Below are positions 36,601 through 49,473 of a DNA stretch of 64,000 nt, piece after piece. A program made the translations under genes and the position numbers. How positions within the stretch are numbered: position 1 is the first letter of the stretch; each line of letters begins with the position of its first letter. This DNA comes from Anas platyrhynchos (Eukaryota > Chordata > Aves > Anseriformes > Anatidae): contig NC_092591.1 in assembly GCF_047663525.1 (NCBI RefSeq), forward strand, positions 48,647,501 through 48,711,500, read 5' to 3'. The notes under the pieces are model-generated. The model did no database searches and was not told the DNA's origin. It was given only the letters and a program-made list of their open reading frames with translations.

Positions 36601-39600
36601 GACCACCTGATTTGAAAGTTATTCCCTAAGCATTTGAAAGAAAAGTTATTAAATCATGAAGCCTGCAGTGTCAAGAGGCTAATTTACGTAGGTAACATGA
36701 AGCAAAACTTAGTGGTATGTTAACTACAATTTCTAACTGTTAGACATTACAAAAAAAAGGCACTCACTACGAGAGGAGACTGAAGAATAATTAGATCAAT
36801 TAGTAATCTACACCACATTTTCAGTTACTGCTGAGAGTAGAACATAACCAATTCTACAAGTGTCACTCAGATACGATACAATTAATGTTTCATCTTTCCT
36901 GATCAGCAGATTTTTAATAAACAGACTATCCAATAAATACAACAGGAATTAATGACTTGATATGTAGTTTATGTTCCTTACCCGGGAACAACTAGCTTCT
37001 GTCCATTGTGAATACGAAATGAACATCGGTAGTCGTCAGGGAGTTTGCAGCCTATCTGCGCTTCCACAGCATCCAGATCTTCCTCCCGCACACTCTCTGT
37101 GTACAAAAAGAAACAGAGCATTACGAGCAGTTTTGGAGGGGGAAATAAAGGGCTGTTCCTAAGAAGCACTCAAATTTAATGCTGCTTCACTACTCTGCCC
37201 ACAGTGTCTATATGCTGTTGCTTACAAAGATGAACACTAGGATTTGCGTTAAGACCTTTTTCTTTAAAATTTTATTTCATGACATTTTATTAGAGCTGCA
37301 TAGCTAGCAATAAGGAGAAACTACCTACTCTCCAGACATAACAGCATGTTCAAATTCTCTTTGGCAAATGAGAAGTAGCCCCAGCAATACTGATTTATGC
37401 TATTATGAAAGCACATACAAGAATATGTATTTCAAAGTATTTTGCCACTTTTAATTCAGAAAAAGCAAGTTGACAGAAATACAAAAGCAAGGAAAATTCA
37501 GTTTAACTTAGGGACGCAGTTGTCTATGAGCATGGTCTCAAGAATCTTCCACTGATTGAAGTCATGCAAATGGAAAAAAAATACTAAAAATCAAGTTATT
37601 TCAAATACAAAGTACGGAATTTATAAATGCCTTGATCAAATGAACATAGACACCAATATTTGGTAACTACCGTATGCCAGGTGTTATACAATGAATACTA
37701 CACACATTTGAAAGGAGGCTGATTACTTTAATCACTTAATACAACACACCAATCTCTATCCAGTGAAATCTCAACAGGCCTGACTTAATCATGAAGTATT
37801 CATGAAGTGAAATGAACCTTTCCCCCACAGTGTTGTAATCAGCTGACAGAGTCCCAGTTACAACTTCTAGGCAATACTGATGTGACTCTTTCATCATTCT
37901 AAGGGTCGCTTCTTTCAGTTTCCAATCAAACCATCAACAAAAAAAAATTGGCTACAGCCACAATTCATCTAGAATTTGAAGCTATAAATATGTTGAGTGA
38001 ATTGAGGGGATTTTCATATTAATTATCAACAGAAAGGGGTGGGGAGTAACTATTCTTATACCTCCACACAAAATTCAGAGGGATTTCTACATCGTCGTTT
38101 CTACCAAACATCAAGTGGATGCCCTGTGCAGTCTGCTCTAATCAAGGTTTTCTGGGTGATTTTTTTAAAAAACATTTTTCGTATTCATTATCAGTTTAAT
38201 TTATAAGACATGAGTTAACTATCCAGTGAAACAAGGTGCTGTACTAATGGTATTATGAAGGTTTGAGTCTTAGAAGAGCTCCTGCTAAAACCTTCCATCA
38301 CAATACAAGGTTTCACTTTTTTTTTTTTGGTCTTTTGGTAGACAAAGAGAAGCTTCACTGCACCAAATACCTTGGGAGGATTTTAAAAGTAAAACCATAG
38401 AAAAATCTGTTCATTTCAACACCTCCACCACAGATAATTTCTATCTTATTAATAAAACGTTTGACTGACAATTTGCTGATTCCATATACCTGAGTGCTCT
38501 GTTTTCAACGGAGCAGAATGCAAGTTACAGAAATCAAGGCGTGGACATCTTCATCAAATACTATGGCCAGTGTAACACAAGACTTCAGGCTACCTACAAC
38601 TCTTATGGCTTTTTCCTAAAATGGTATTACTTCAGTGATACTCAGAAGTAATCCCAAAAACTCAGAACAAAACCCAGTATGTATTAAATTCTAATCACAC
38701 TTATTCATAAATAATTAGAAAAAAGTAACAATCCAGCAAGCCGAAAGATGTGCAAGACTTACATAGGAAATAAAACAGTCTATAGGTTTTTCTTAATTTC
38801 ACAGACCACACTATTAGACCAAGACATTTGATTTAATTGCACACAGATGACTGAAGATGAAAATGCAAGACCTATTTATCCTTATACCAGAAAAGCCCAA
38901 ACTTCCTTTATGTCTTAATGTATACAATTTATGAATCAGAACATCAGAAGTACTTCAAGAATTAAGACAAACTTAATCTGGATATGTAATTTTAAAAATA
39001 AAAATCCTTGTTCAGCTGCTAATTTACCTTTGTTAGAGGAACACAGGAAGACCTAGGTAAGAGGAAATACTCTTTTTGTTTGGCTTTAATTTAAAAGTGC
39101 CCATTTTCAATGTGAATGTACTTTCATTATGTCTTCAGAAAATCTCATGAATAAAAATCACACAAACAAGCCCCAGATCCTTGAAATAATGGGACTAGTA
39201 AAAATTAAAAATAAAAAAACAGTCCCAGCAACTATAGACAAAAGCAGTGGGAGTATTTTCATTTGTTCACTAGAAAAAAAAAATTGTTTTCTTCTCTTAA
39301 ATCTTTGGAGACTATGAATCACTAGTAACTGAGGAAGTACTATCCATGTGTCCCTCTTTATTTATTTACTGTAGGGGAAGGGAGAGCATGTCTCCTTGAC
39401 TTCCAGGGCTCCAGTTATCAATGCACGTGCCTAAGATAAAAACAGTATAAAACCTAAATATCAAACAATGCAGCATTAGCCAATCTACTAAAGGAAGTAG
39501 ATCTTATACCATACCTTTCAAAGAACCAATCATCCGAGGACACCGCTGTCCCAAGTATTTCTCTAGGTCATCCCAGGCTTTTTTCAATGTAGCATAATAC

Positions 39601-42600
39601 TGGATATATCTTCCTAAATCAGAGTAGGTGCTGATGAAGATAGCTTTCCAGCTCTGATTTCGCTGACTTTTTTCTGCACTAAGTAGACATGAAATAAGAA
39701 AGGTTAAACACCAGTCTAAAAATCTTGATTTCTGAAACCAACATATTAAGATTTGTTATCTGACAGAAAAGTTGTGCATAATAGTATGCCAAGAACATTT
39801 CTCAGTCAAAGGAAGCTCCACTAACTCAATTATTCTGGCACCTTGGAGTAGAATTAGGAAAGAATCTGGCTACATAGTATCTGGGGAAAATTTAGACACA
39901 GTATTTCCATAAAGGAAGAGTGCTGTCTGTCATTAAATCTTAGAGAACTGATAAAATAGCTAAATCAGATCACATTTCACACATTTACAGGGAAGGCCTT
40001 TGAAAAACTAATTTTTTAATGACTGCATTAGTCATTAACTCCTTTATTTTCCCAATAAGAAGGATCAAGGAGCAAAACAGTTACATGAGAACTCGGTAAA
40101 CTGATCTGGAAAGTCAGTTTCTTAAAGAATCACTGCATATTGAATTATCCTCACAAGCACAACAGCAGCATGCTGGAAGATAAGCTGCCAATAAAGTGTT
40201 GATATCTGACAAAAGGTGCTTGCCTCCAAAAGCATAGCAGCTTTTGCACTGTTGTGTAAGGACATATTCCAACTCTTCAGACTCCAATAAGCATATTCAA
40301 TCTAAGAGATTTAATACAGCTCAATACACCTGAACAATAATTTCACATTTGAGAAGTCTCCACACCAGCTTTAACATTTCTTTAGCTCTAAAAAACGAAG
40401 ACAAAACTTGTTTCTTGAGGATGAGTTGAGGAGAAAAAAATACATTAAATATAATCTGGAAAGTTATATAAACTAATGACAAAACCTAAGAGTTAAAAGA
40501 GGAAAAACCCAAAGTGAATAGTCACGTCCCAGCAGATAGGAGAAGTTTCAGTATATATATACACTCTCAGTTATTTGTAGAAATTTCCTTCAGCCTTGAT
40601 TACTCACTTTTCTTGGTTGAAGGGAGGCCAGCATCTCAGAAACCAACACAAGAGTCTGTTCTGCTTAGTGGAGTCCTAGCCCCCTCAACTCCCCCACATA
40701 CGCAAACCATTTTCCTCTTCTCTAGTATCAGGTACTCACTTTGAACTTTCTACTTCCTTATCTTCATTCCCCAACCCTCCTTACCAGATTTTCCTTTCTA
40801 GTTTGGATTCTAATAAGAATATCACTTAGGATTTTTATGCAGAGAATTTCGAGACAAAACTTCTACATCTTTTTGCATTACACCTTCACAAGCTGTATGC
40901 AATTAGAACATTCACTGTATGTTTACATACACTGATGTCCTGCATCTGGGGAGAGATAACCCCATATACCCAGTACACAATGGGTGCCAGCAGGCTTAGA
41001 GGCAATTTTGCCAAGAAGGACCTGGGGATCTTGGTGGACAGCAAGCTAACAATGAGCCAGCAATGCACCCTTGCAGCAAAAAAAAAAAAAAAACAAAAAA
41101 CAACAGATCCTTAACTGCAATAGGAAAACATTGCCAGCAGGTCAAAAGAGGTGATCCTTCCTTTCTGGATGGCACTGGTGAGGTTGTGTCTGGAGTACCG
41201 TGTCCAGTTCTGAGTTCCGTAGCACAAGAGAGACATGGACATACGGCACAAGGCCTCAAAGACAATTATGAGATTGGATCAATCTTTCACATTAGGAGAG
41301 CTTAAGAAAGCTGGAACTCTTCTGCCTGGAGAAGAGAAGGCTCAGGGGCACCTCACCAATGCATACAAATACCTGATAGGAGGGAGCAAAGATGGAGCCA
41401 GGTTCTTCTCAGTAGCGTGCACTGACAGGAGGATAGGCAATCAGCACAAATTAAAACCCAGAAAATTCCAACTGAATGCAAAGAAACACTATTTTACTAT
41501 GACAATGGTGTGAGACGGTGCCCATAGTCTCCGTCTGTGGAGATCTTCAAGACCATACTAGACACAATCCTGAGCAGCCTGCCATAGGTGACCCTTCTTG
41601 AGCAGGGGAGTTAGACTAGATGACCCCAAAAGGTACCTTCCAACTCAACTATTCTGTGGTTCCAGTCACAGCAGCCATTGCCACAGACATCCAGCTGTAC
41701 CCCATAATTACAGTACTCAGAATATTACCTTCCTCCATGGAATATTTGGTGTCTGATAGACTGTAACTTCTCCTTCAGCCTAGTGATTTACAGAGCACCT
41801 CTTTGCTAACAATCCATAACCTTCCATGACACTCCTATATTCATGAAACTTATATAGTAAATTAACATTTCTGATACCTCAAACCTTCTGTCATTTTGAA
41901 GCCGGTAAATGGCAAATAACAATTCAATCTAAGAGTTACTGGAAGTAATGTGGACATAGCACAATAACATAATTCTTATTTCTATAGAGAGAAAGAGAAA
42001 AGGCTTAATACAATCACACTTACTCTGAAATAAGCCAGTATTTCTTGCAGTGTCTTTTCCACAATGGATCATGGCTTGAGAGCTGATTTAATCTCCGACT
42101 TAAATAGCAGCAACTATAAATATAAAATCATTAAGTTTGATTGCAAAAGAGCAATGAAATAAACAGAGATAAATACTAATACATTGTAACTTGTGTTCTC
42201 ATTAAATTAATGTCAAAGTTAGTCAACTGTCCTCTTTAGAGTTATTCTTATAAAGGTTAAGAGTCTCCATTACAGCTGTATAGGTCGTGAACTACTTTTC
42301 TAATTAACTACATACTTTGAGAACTTCAAGAATTGTCAGCAATTAAGTCATTTTGTAAAGCGGGTCACCCTGCACATCTCTTCAATCACAAACATTATCT
42401 GAAAGAGTTGGGCGTGACTCTATGCCACCAGAGGTACATATTCCAGTAGGCTAGTTATTATGATTTAAATTGCTTCCTTACCTAAGTCTCTAGTCTCTAT
42501 GTGATCTTTTTCAAAAATGTCGCCATACTACTGAAAGCTGAATCAATAAGCCTAAGAACTATACAGTTTAAGTATTACAAAGTTATTTTCCACTTTAAGT

Positions 42601-45600
42601 TATTTAAATAACCTTTATGATGGAAAACAAAAAACTGCAAGTTGACTCTTATGAAGAGCACATATAAGCTCCTGCCACTGTTGCATTGCAGGTAACACTG
42701 CTGCTCCAGGAATTTCAAAGAATCATATCCTGCACTATCCAGCATTATTGCAAAAGCACTATCAAGAGAAACTGCAGGATGTGAGTTGGGCATTGGCCTC
42801 AGAATCATTTAAGCTGATCCTTGCTTGATGCAAGGAGATAGCAATAGCTAACCCATATTCCCAATGCCTGGTAACTTGCTTTTTAAAAGCAGTAACAGAG
42901 GTACCATCAAACATGCAAGTCCGTTCCCATTTTTACTTTTTACAATTTAAAACCCTTTCTGGAATGTATAACTGCTATTAACAGCAAGGCATTCCAGTAC
43001 ATTTGTGTTGTGTGTATTAGTGTGGCAGAACATCAGCCACATGCAGAACAGTAATACCGGGAATTATTACATTATTCAAAGATCCATACAATTTAAAAGA
43101 AATAAGTGTCTCACTCAGTCTAACCTCAACACCAGACAATAAACCTTTTCCTCCTTCTTCTCTATTTGAGCTGAAGTGTCCGTTACACTTCAAAGAATCT
43201 TGCAGAAAGATACCACAAATACAGATGCGGTACCACCACTTCCTCTGGTAGCTTGTTCTAACAATTAATATACGTGTTTTAATGACTGTGATTAACATCT
43301 AAATACCCCAAACAAGGTTACCAAACTTCAGCTTTCAGTTACTGCCTTTTTTTTTTCTTCCAGTGTAGCTCAGATATTGCTAAATTAGGAAGATCAACAG
43401 TGTAAATGGACATAGTTACATACTGAAATAAAGGTATCTCCAAATCTTGTCTCTGGTAAGTTAAGTAAGCCAGAGTCCAGGCCTGGAGAAAACATCTTGT
43501 GCTGAGACTACAGAATTTTTCATGTTTATCTGTCTGGTTTAGTCTTTTTCCCCCCTAATACCCATTATAAGCTGTTTAACCTATAACTACATTAGTATTT
43601 CAAAATTAACCTGAACAATGTAAAGTGATTCTTCCTTCTTCTATGCCCTGCCATTACCCTTCCACTCTCAATGACACAAAGACACCCGTGTATTCATTTC
43701 TACCATCATAATAGTTTTATGATGGAGACACACTGAATAGATTGTTAACGCCCTTGGATCTTTTTATTCATTACCTTTCATCAGCATGGTCTTGCAATTT
43801 TTTCCCCTCAGAATTACAGCTCGCTTACTTGACTGGTCAGCTTGACCAGAACACAGACCTCTTGAAAGATTACTGTTACCTCACCTCTCCTTGCAGCATT
43901 TGTAAATTTTAATGGCTTTGCCTTTAAATAACACCTGCTAATGGTTTGCACTTCAAATTTAATAGCAACCCCAGTAGAACCACCATGTTGCTTCATGGCT
44001 GCTCATTAACAGCAAAATCTTGACATTTGGCCATGTAAGAATTTCATTCACAACACAACAAATGTTTATTTGTAAGTGAGAGTATCCTGAAGTTAAAACC
44101 CTATCTGAAATTTATCATGTTGGTAAATATCAACCAAGCCTCTAATTGCTTAGAGGAAAGAAGTTACTGTGGCATCAGAGGAACATGTGGTTTCAAACTG
44201 GCTTTAATTGCATGTTTGATCAATTCTCCTTAATTAAATAGATATTTTGTCTCATGTCAGCTTTTCTGTTATTTAAGGACCACCACCAGGCTAACCAACC
44301 TGTGGAATACCAGAGAAACTACTGTAATGTTTGTGATAAAGCACGTACATGTCACTAGAGCAAACAGTAACCAACTACAGATTTCCTCAATTGACGCTCT
44401 GAGTACCACAAACAGCCAGTTATGCAGAAATGCCAGCGTTGCCTTTAGAGCTAAGAAACCTAGCCAGTATTTAATTGTCCTTGCATAATGAAATCCACCT
44501 TATTTCAACTACATAACAAAAATGAGTACTGAGCCTTGCTGCCTTTACTACACCATTATCAACTAGTACTGAATCATCTATGCTGACCATACATCATCAC
44601 TCAGTTGCTAACATTTCTACTTTTGCTATGCTTAACCTTTTTTACTGACATCCTAATAGAAGTCTGTGATGCCTTCAACTTTCTTATTAAGATCTAGGAA
44701 GAGAAACAACTTTGACAATATTCTGTGTGATTCATACACACTCCTCCCCCAAATAAACACTGTGACTCCAATCACTGCCACTGCTCGTACTCTATTGGTA
44801 AGGTTTTAGCTAACAACACATTGTTATCTTCACTGTTTGACTCACAAGCCTTTAGCCACCTAGCAGACCATCCAAGAGCAGCCTGCAACTTTCATTCACG
44901 TCTCTTGCTGCCTGAAAAGCCCTCCTGTTTCATTTTGCCCGCTTTGCCTCAGCTTCCAACAAGAGCTCTTTCAGCTCCCCGAAAACACTGACTGGCAACA
45001 AGACCGCCCTTTGTCCGCCCGCAGATGGGCAGCACTCTCAGAGGAGCACTCATTCCGTTACTGGTTCTAATGGGTAACTTAGGGGCAAATAAAAGCGGCA
45101 TGACATGCGGGTGGGAAAAGCGAACACCCCGTTTTGCTCAAAAAGGACATAAAAAGGGCGCAGCACCGCTCCTCTCCGCCTGCAGCTCGCCAGGACGCCT
45201 CCCCCCGCGCGGTGTCCCCGGAGCGCACCGGCTGCCATGGGGGCAGCGCCAGGCGCTTCGGGAGCGCCCTGCCCCAGCCCTGCCCCACCCTCACCCCGTT
45301 TGCGAGCGGAGCCCAGCAGGGACCCAAAAGTTGGGCAGCCACCGGCAGCCGCCTCCGCCTCCGCCCGCCCTCCCCGGGCCGTTTCCCCCGGTCCCCCCCC
45401 GGCCCCGCCGCCGCCACCACCCCGGCCTCGGCTCTACTCTCCCCGCGGCCCGGGGAACGCCTCCCGCGCCTCCCCCAGCCCCCCTCCCTCCCCGCCTTGT
45501 ACCCGCACCTCATCAGGTCGCGGTAGTCGAGGAAGCTGAGGATGAGCAGCAGCGGGTCGGTGGGCAGCAGCTCCAGGCTGAGGGCCGCCGGCTCCATGTC

Positions 45601-45615
45601 CAGGGGCGCCGCCAT
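24689..45615 (-). CDS. FBXO3: F-box only protein 3 (SCF ubiquitin-ligase substrate adaptor)
   Basis: Eleven coding exons join in phase to 455 residues: 45509-45615, 42024-42113, 39515-39678, 36982-37096, 32634-32838, 31006-31051, 28685-28769, 27735-27857, 27160-27275, 26586-26776 and 24689-24814. Residues ~13-58 form the F-box (LPTDPLLLILSFLDYRDL), which binds SKP1 in an SCF complex. Residues ~118-260 match the SUKH/SMI1-KNR4 domain (EAQIGCKLPDDYR). Residues ~278-408 are an ApaG domain with the conserved GPGVVG at 346-351. The protein stays near-identical in alignment to mammalian FBXO3 up to residue ~414. The last exon is shorter and less acidic than in the human long form, ending PAPSGRCPHHT. 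In mammals FBXO3 promotes turnover of substrates such as FBXL2 and HIPK2-pathway proteins. All splice sites are GT/AG. Confidence 0.97.
24815..26585. other. FBXO3 intron 10
   Basis: About 1.8 kb of AT-rich sequence. I see no repeat family, RNA gene or second exon in it. Confidence 0.6.
28770..31005. other. FBXO3 intron 6
   Basis: About 2.2 kb, AT-rich, with nothing recognisable. Confidence 0.6.
31052..32633. other. FBXO3 intron 5
   Basis: About 1.6 kb. Apart from the antisense CR1 copy at 31365-31810 it is plain AT-rich sequence. Confidence 0.6.
31365..31810 (-). mobile_element. CR1-type LINE, 3' fragment in antisense orientation
   Basis: Read on the plus strand it gives the complement of CR1: 'GGAGAGGACCTTTGGAGATG' and 'CAGTCCAAACCCCCCA' at the 3' end side, then 'CCCGATGTTCAGATCAGG' and 'CTCCTGAGCCTTCTCTTCTC'. 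It lacks coding potential. Since FBXO3 is also on the minus strand, this copy is in the same sense as its host. Confidence 0.85.
32839..36981. other. FBXO3 intron 4
   Basis: About 4.1 kb, AT-rich, except a local GC-richer patch at about 35,640-35,890. No mobile element recognised. Confidence 0.55.
37097..39514. other. FBXO3 intron 3
   Basis: About 2.4 kb, AT-rich, nothing recognisable. Confidence 0.6.
39679..42023. other. FBXO3 intron 2
   Basis: About 2.3 kb. The stretch 40936-41662 is a CR1 copy; the rest is AT-rich with nothing recognisable. Confidence 0.6.
40936..41662 (+). mobile_element. CR1-type LINE, 5'-truncated copy (~730 bp)
   Basis: The copy is plus-strand, with CR1 blocks in order: 'AAGAAGGACCTGGGGATCTT', 'GGTGGACAGCAAGCTAAC', 'GCCAGCAGGTCAAAAGAGG', 'TGGAGTACCGTGTCCAGTTC', 'GAGAAGAGAAGGCTCAGGGG', and the end 'CCTTCCAACTCAACTATTCT'. 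An A-rich expansion at about 41079-41101 replaces part of the consensus. It is antisense to FBXO3. The open frames here are fragments of the element. Confidence 0.93.
42114..45508. other. FBXO3 intron 1
   Basis: About 3.4 kb. AT-rich until ~44.9 kb, where it grades into the CpG island. A very old CR1 remnant is possible near 43,190-43,300 but too diverged to call. Confidence 0.5.
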
Positions 45616-45790
45616 CTTGCGAGACGTCCCAGCGGCGCCGCCGGGGCCGCCCCCGCCCGTCGCGCCGCGCCGTTGTCAGGCGGGGGCGGCCCCCAGCGCC
45701 CCCTGCCGGCCGCTCCGCCGGGCTCCCCCGCTCCGGGCCGCGGGGAGGAGCTGTGAGGGGGCTCTGCGCCGCAGGGCCGAGGGTTGGTGT
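45170..45790. promoter_or_regulatory. FBXO3: CpG island promoter of FBXO3
   Basis: About 600 bases of CpG-dense sequence cover the first coding exon and its 5' flank. No TATA box. The plus-strand GCCGCCATCTTGC at 45609-45621 (minus AAGATGGCGGC) is a textbook YY1 site that overlaps the FBXO3 start codon. Long open frames on both strands here come from base composition. Confidence 0.8.
45610..45620 (-). promoter_or_regulatory. YY1-type site overlapping the FBXO3 start codon
   Basis: Minus-strand CAAGATGGCGG matches the YY1 consensus (AAGATGGCGGC). Its ATG is the FBXO3 initiator. Sites of this kind just downstream of the start are common in CpG promoters and help position transcription initiation. 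Confidence 0.6.
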
Positions 45791-46010
45791 CATAACACAG
45801 CTGAGGAGACAAATACATCCTGATTTTATATACTTTGGTCCCTATAGGCTGCTTCCACACAATCCGCTGGGACCGAAGTTAGAAACATAACACAGTTACA
45901 CGAGACTTACAAAGTAAACTTCCCGAGAGGAGTCTCTTTCAACTAAAAAAAAAACACGTATTGCAGCTTTGAGGTGTACCCGCTACAAGGTTTACCCTTA
46001 ATATTCAACG

Positions 46011-46115
46011 ATGTTTGGGGCTGCACCCCAAACAGGATGGTTGAAGTGATCCTTCCCAAACCACTTTTAACATGGACCACCTCAGATACCCAATTTACAG
46101 CAAGGCCTCGCAAAT
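46011..46115 (-). repeat. Repeat module A, copy inverted relative to 49212-49317
   Basis: The reverse complement of 49212-49317 matches this stretch over ~105 bases: 'TGTTTGGGG.TGCACCCC', 'TTGAAGTGA', 'CCACTTTTAA.ATGGACCACC' and 'TTACAGCAAGGCCTC.CAAAT'. Diverged by roughly 15-20% by eye. Family unknown. Confidence 0.85.
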
Positions 46116-46205
46116 TTTTGTTTAACAACTGCAGTAACCTGACCTTAACCTATACACGTTTGGCCAAGTTTGATAAACTTTGCTTCTTACCTCCGTATCC
46201 AAACC
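46116..46205 (+). repeat. Repeat module B, direct copy of 49474-49563
   Basis: Near-identical to 49474-49563 in the same orientation, including 'TTTAACAACT', 'CTAACCTGACCTTAACCTAT' (here with GTAACCT) and 'TTTGGCCAAGTTTGATAAA'. It directly abuts module A here. Confidence 0.9.
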
Positions 46206-48000
46206 CTGTATCTTAATCTTGTATCCATATCGCACTATTATTTTTGTTAAGTTTCCTCCACATTTTATTAAAAAGAAAAATATTTTCAGAGAAAGTGTAT
46301 TTTCATTTCATTCTACTCCCTTTGAGACTAACGTATTTTCTGGAATGTGCCGTCTGTTCGTGCTGGGACCCAAACCAGTGGCTATGTCCTCATGGGCCTG
46401 TCCCCAAAGCCACAGACCACAGAGCCACGGCCTTCAACCATGCTTCAACGGGGCATTTGTCAAATGTCTCGTGTCAAAACCAAGATGTTGCAGGTGATAC
46501 GTTTTGAGCTCAACAAGCAAAGTCTGTTTGCTCATCAAACATAGCTACTAGGTAGTAGAGCCACAAACATATTAAATTTATGATGATATGGGCCTGTAAA
46601 ACTAAGAATACCACAGAATTTCACAAGTGACGAATTAAGCTTCACAAGCATCCTCTGAGGTAGATAAATATTAAATAGACCACAACTGATATGGAAAAAA
46701 ATCAAACAATATGTGATAGCCACAAAAAAGTAGAAACTAGTCTCACTACTCTCACTTTTCCTCACATTTAATAAGTTAAATATGCTTATTGTAAAGAAGG
46801 TACATGTATTGTTTCTACTGGATGTTTTTAAACTAATAATCCTTTTTTTCCCCCTCTTTTTCTTCGGATACCAGTATTGTGTTATTGAGACAGAGTGGAC
46901 TGTCCTTGCAACATCACTCAAATAAGAACATAAAAGGAAAAAGCTAGTGGTTATATGACTGCATTTTTGCTAGCTGTTTGGGAGATTTTTGTCCTTTATA
47001 GTTTGCATACTTGCTAATTTCCCCATAGAGAAGGAAACAAAATAGTAGAACTACACTTGAAAAGTTACTGAAAAGCTATTACTTGTATTTCTGTTTGTTG
47101 GTCTTAGTTTTGTGGTCCAGCATGAAAATCTAACAATGCAGAGCTAGGAGAGGCCACATAATCCTTTATTTCTGTCGGGTTTTGCCAAAACATAGATACG
47201 AAGCTAGGTTAGTAGTGCTTCTAGTGCTCCAAGACTTTCATAGTTTTAAGGCTTGCATTGTTTGTCAATTGATACTTTTTTTTTTTTTTTTTTTTCAAAT
47301 AATAAAAATCTGCTGTTTAATTTTCTAACATTGCCTTGAGGGGAAAGACCGCTTTTCCTCTGCAACACTTCCTAATTTAATTCTGAAAACCTACTTGAAC
47401 TCTTTCATGTTCTTTTTTTTATTTTATTTTTTATTTTTCCACAGCTGAATCCATCTTCCTCTGTTCTTATTGTGCTTTATTTGATTTGATATAATTCTAT
47501 ATAAGTTGACGTGAGTCGATTTCAATGTAACACATGCATTTTGGGGAGGATATAGTCCCTCAAACAGCCATGTTAGATGTTCCATAAAACTGTAGAAGTA
47601 CATTCTGTATTTCTTTTGTTCTCAGGTTGTTTCTTGAACTTTCTCATTTGCTGTAAATCCCTCTGTTATTAATATAATGCTATGTCATGGTCTGAATTTT
47701 CCTTAACATTTTGAATGTCAACCCAGAATATTAAATAACATTTGCTTGTCAGAGCAGTGTAAAACATCACACAGTATGAAAGAATCAGAAAGCCAAGAGG
47801 AAAGTGAGCCAGACCCAAAAGTATCCATATGTCATATGCTTACTGTATGTGTTATCCCTTATTCCTAACATAAAAATTGTTATCTTGAACAATTAAAACA
47901 CCTCTGGAATTGCTGAAATACAAATAAAAATGAATCAATGGGAAAAAAGGAAGCCAAGTTATCAAGAACTGCTAAGAAAGTAGAAGCTGCAACAGAAGGA

Positions 48001-48051
<51 letters not shown>
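48001..48051 (+). repeat. (AAT)17 microsatellite
   Basis: Seventeen uninterrupted AAT units; likely length-polymorphic. A surrounding open frame encoding polyasparagine is an artefact. Confidence 0.98.
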
Positions 48052-48054
<3 letters not shown>

Positions 48055-49211
48055 GAAATGTGTCTTCATGATTTTACCAAGGAAGCAGAAAAGCATGACA
48101 ATTTACCAAGTTATCAGATTTGATAATTACATATTAGAGTGATTATTCAAAATGAGAAAAATTCTGATGTCACCATTCAACAATTCATAATTTTTCTTCA
48201 GTTTTCAGTTATACCTGCACAAGATGGCCATTGAGCATGAAAATCTCCAAATTTTAGCAGCACCACACAGTTGTTCAGAGTGGGAGAAATTATTGAGGAA
48301 ATTAAGAGATTACAGAACAGGACAATCATCAAACAAAGTATGTGCCAAGCTTAAAAGTTAGGGTCACAAAATCATCTGAGTGATTTCTCAACATGTGCAG
48401 CAGCAGTACATGCAAAGATAGAAAATAGGAAAAGTACTTTGCTATGAAACTGCTGGTTTGGCAGAGAATATCTGTTTCTGAAGCTGAGCACAGAAATATT
48501 CACCCCAAAATTAGAACTTAAAATTTTAGCATTGAAATGTTTTACCCACAGCAAGATTTGCTTTCTCCATCAAATAGCTGACAGGTAAGTTATCAAGACA
48601 TTTTTGCAGCTCAGCCCAGAGAGAACGGTTCTTTTTCACGTTATTAATGCAGCCTAGTTTTTCTTCCATTATTACCAGTCTTCTAGCCTAAATGGCTAAA
48701 TGTATCAGAAGTAATCCTCAGGCTGAAAATTTCTCAGATTCCTTTGCACATCTCATATTTAATCTTTGGAAGATGATGAGGATTTTAGCATACTTCATCT
48801 ATTTTTACGTATTGAAAATTTAATGAAATGACACACTAGGGATCTTTACCGCCAGGTGCTGAGCATTCCTTGAAATTTACCTAATACACTAAGATTTCTT
48901 TCTGGGGATGGTCTACATTTCACGAGCTCAGTTTCTTAGTGCTCTAAATGGACAAATGGGCAAGATGTTAAAGGGCAAAACTGATACTTTGGGGTAGCAA
49001 GCAGCTCAGGGAATCAGCAGTAAGAATCTGAGGTTTGATGATGCAGGATTGCTGGGGTTAATACAGAACGCTTTGGGGGGAGGAGGTTGTGGATTATTTT
49101 TTATTTTTATTTTTTGGATTTCATGATACAGTTTTAGATCTGATTTTACGAGATTCTGACCAAGAATGAAGCCACAGTCTGTCACCTACTTGTTTTTTTC
49201 TGGGATACCTA

Positions 49212-49317
49212 TTTGTGAGGCCTTGCTGTAAGCTGGATTTCTAAGGTGGTCCATATTAAAAGTGGATTGGAAAGGGTCACTTCAATAATCCTATGTGGGG
49301 TGCATCCCCAAACACTT
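49212..49317 (+). repeat. Repeat module A, second copy
   Basis: Matches 46011-46115 on the opposite strand; see that entry. Here ~155 bases separate A from module B. Confidence 0.85.
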
Positions 49318-49473
49318 TTGAAAATGACACAAGAAAGGTAGCAGTGAATTGCAACACAGGAGTTGTGTGCTCAGTTGTACCTATTATAGTGAAATTAATA
49401 AACTCTGTTTTTAACTAGGACCAGTTTATACACGCTACAACACAAAAAAATCTTTTAATTGTTGAAACTATAA

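Noticed and set aside
41235-41513. 92-codon plus-strand frame
   Set aside because: Lies entirely within the CR1 fragment, in its non-coding 3' part.
43190-43300. Possible antisense ancient CR1 remnant
   Set aside because: Only a faint likeness ('CTCTGGTAGCTTGTTCTAAC'); too diverged to support.
45025-45756. 243-codon plus-strand frame across the FBXO3 promoter
   Set aside because: Antisense to the real first exon of FBXO3 and made of Pro/Ala/Arg low-complexity sequence.
46535-46921. 128-codon minus-strand frame
   Set aside because: AT-rich codon use with no domain or splice context; typical chance frame.
47938-48123. Frame encoding a polyasparagine tract
   Set aside because: Produced by the (AAT)17 microsatellite.
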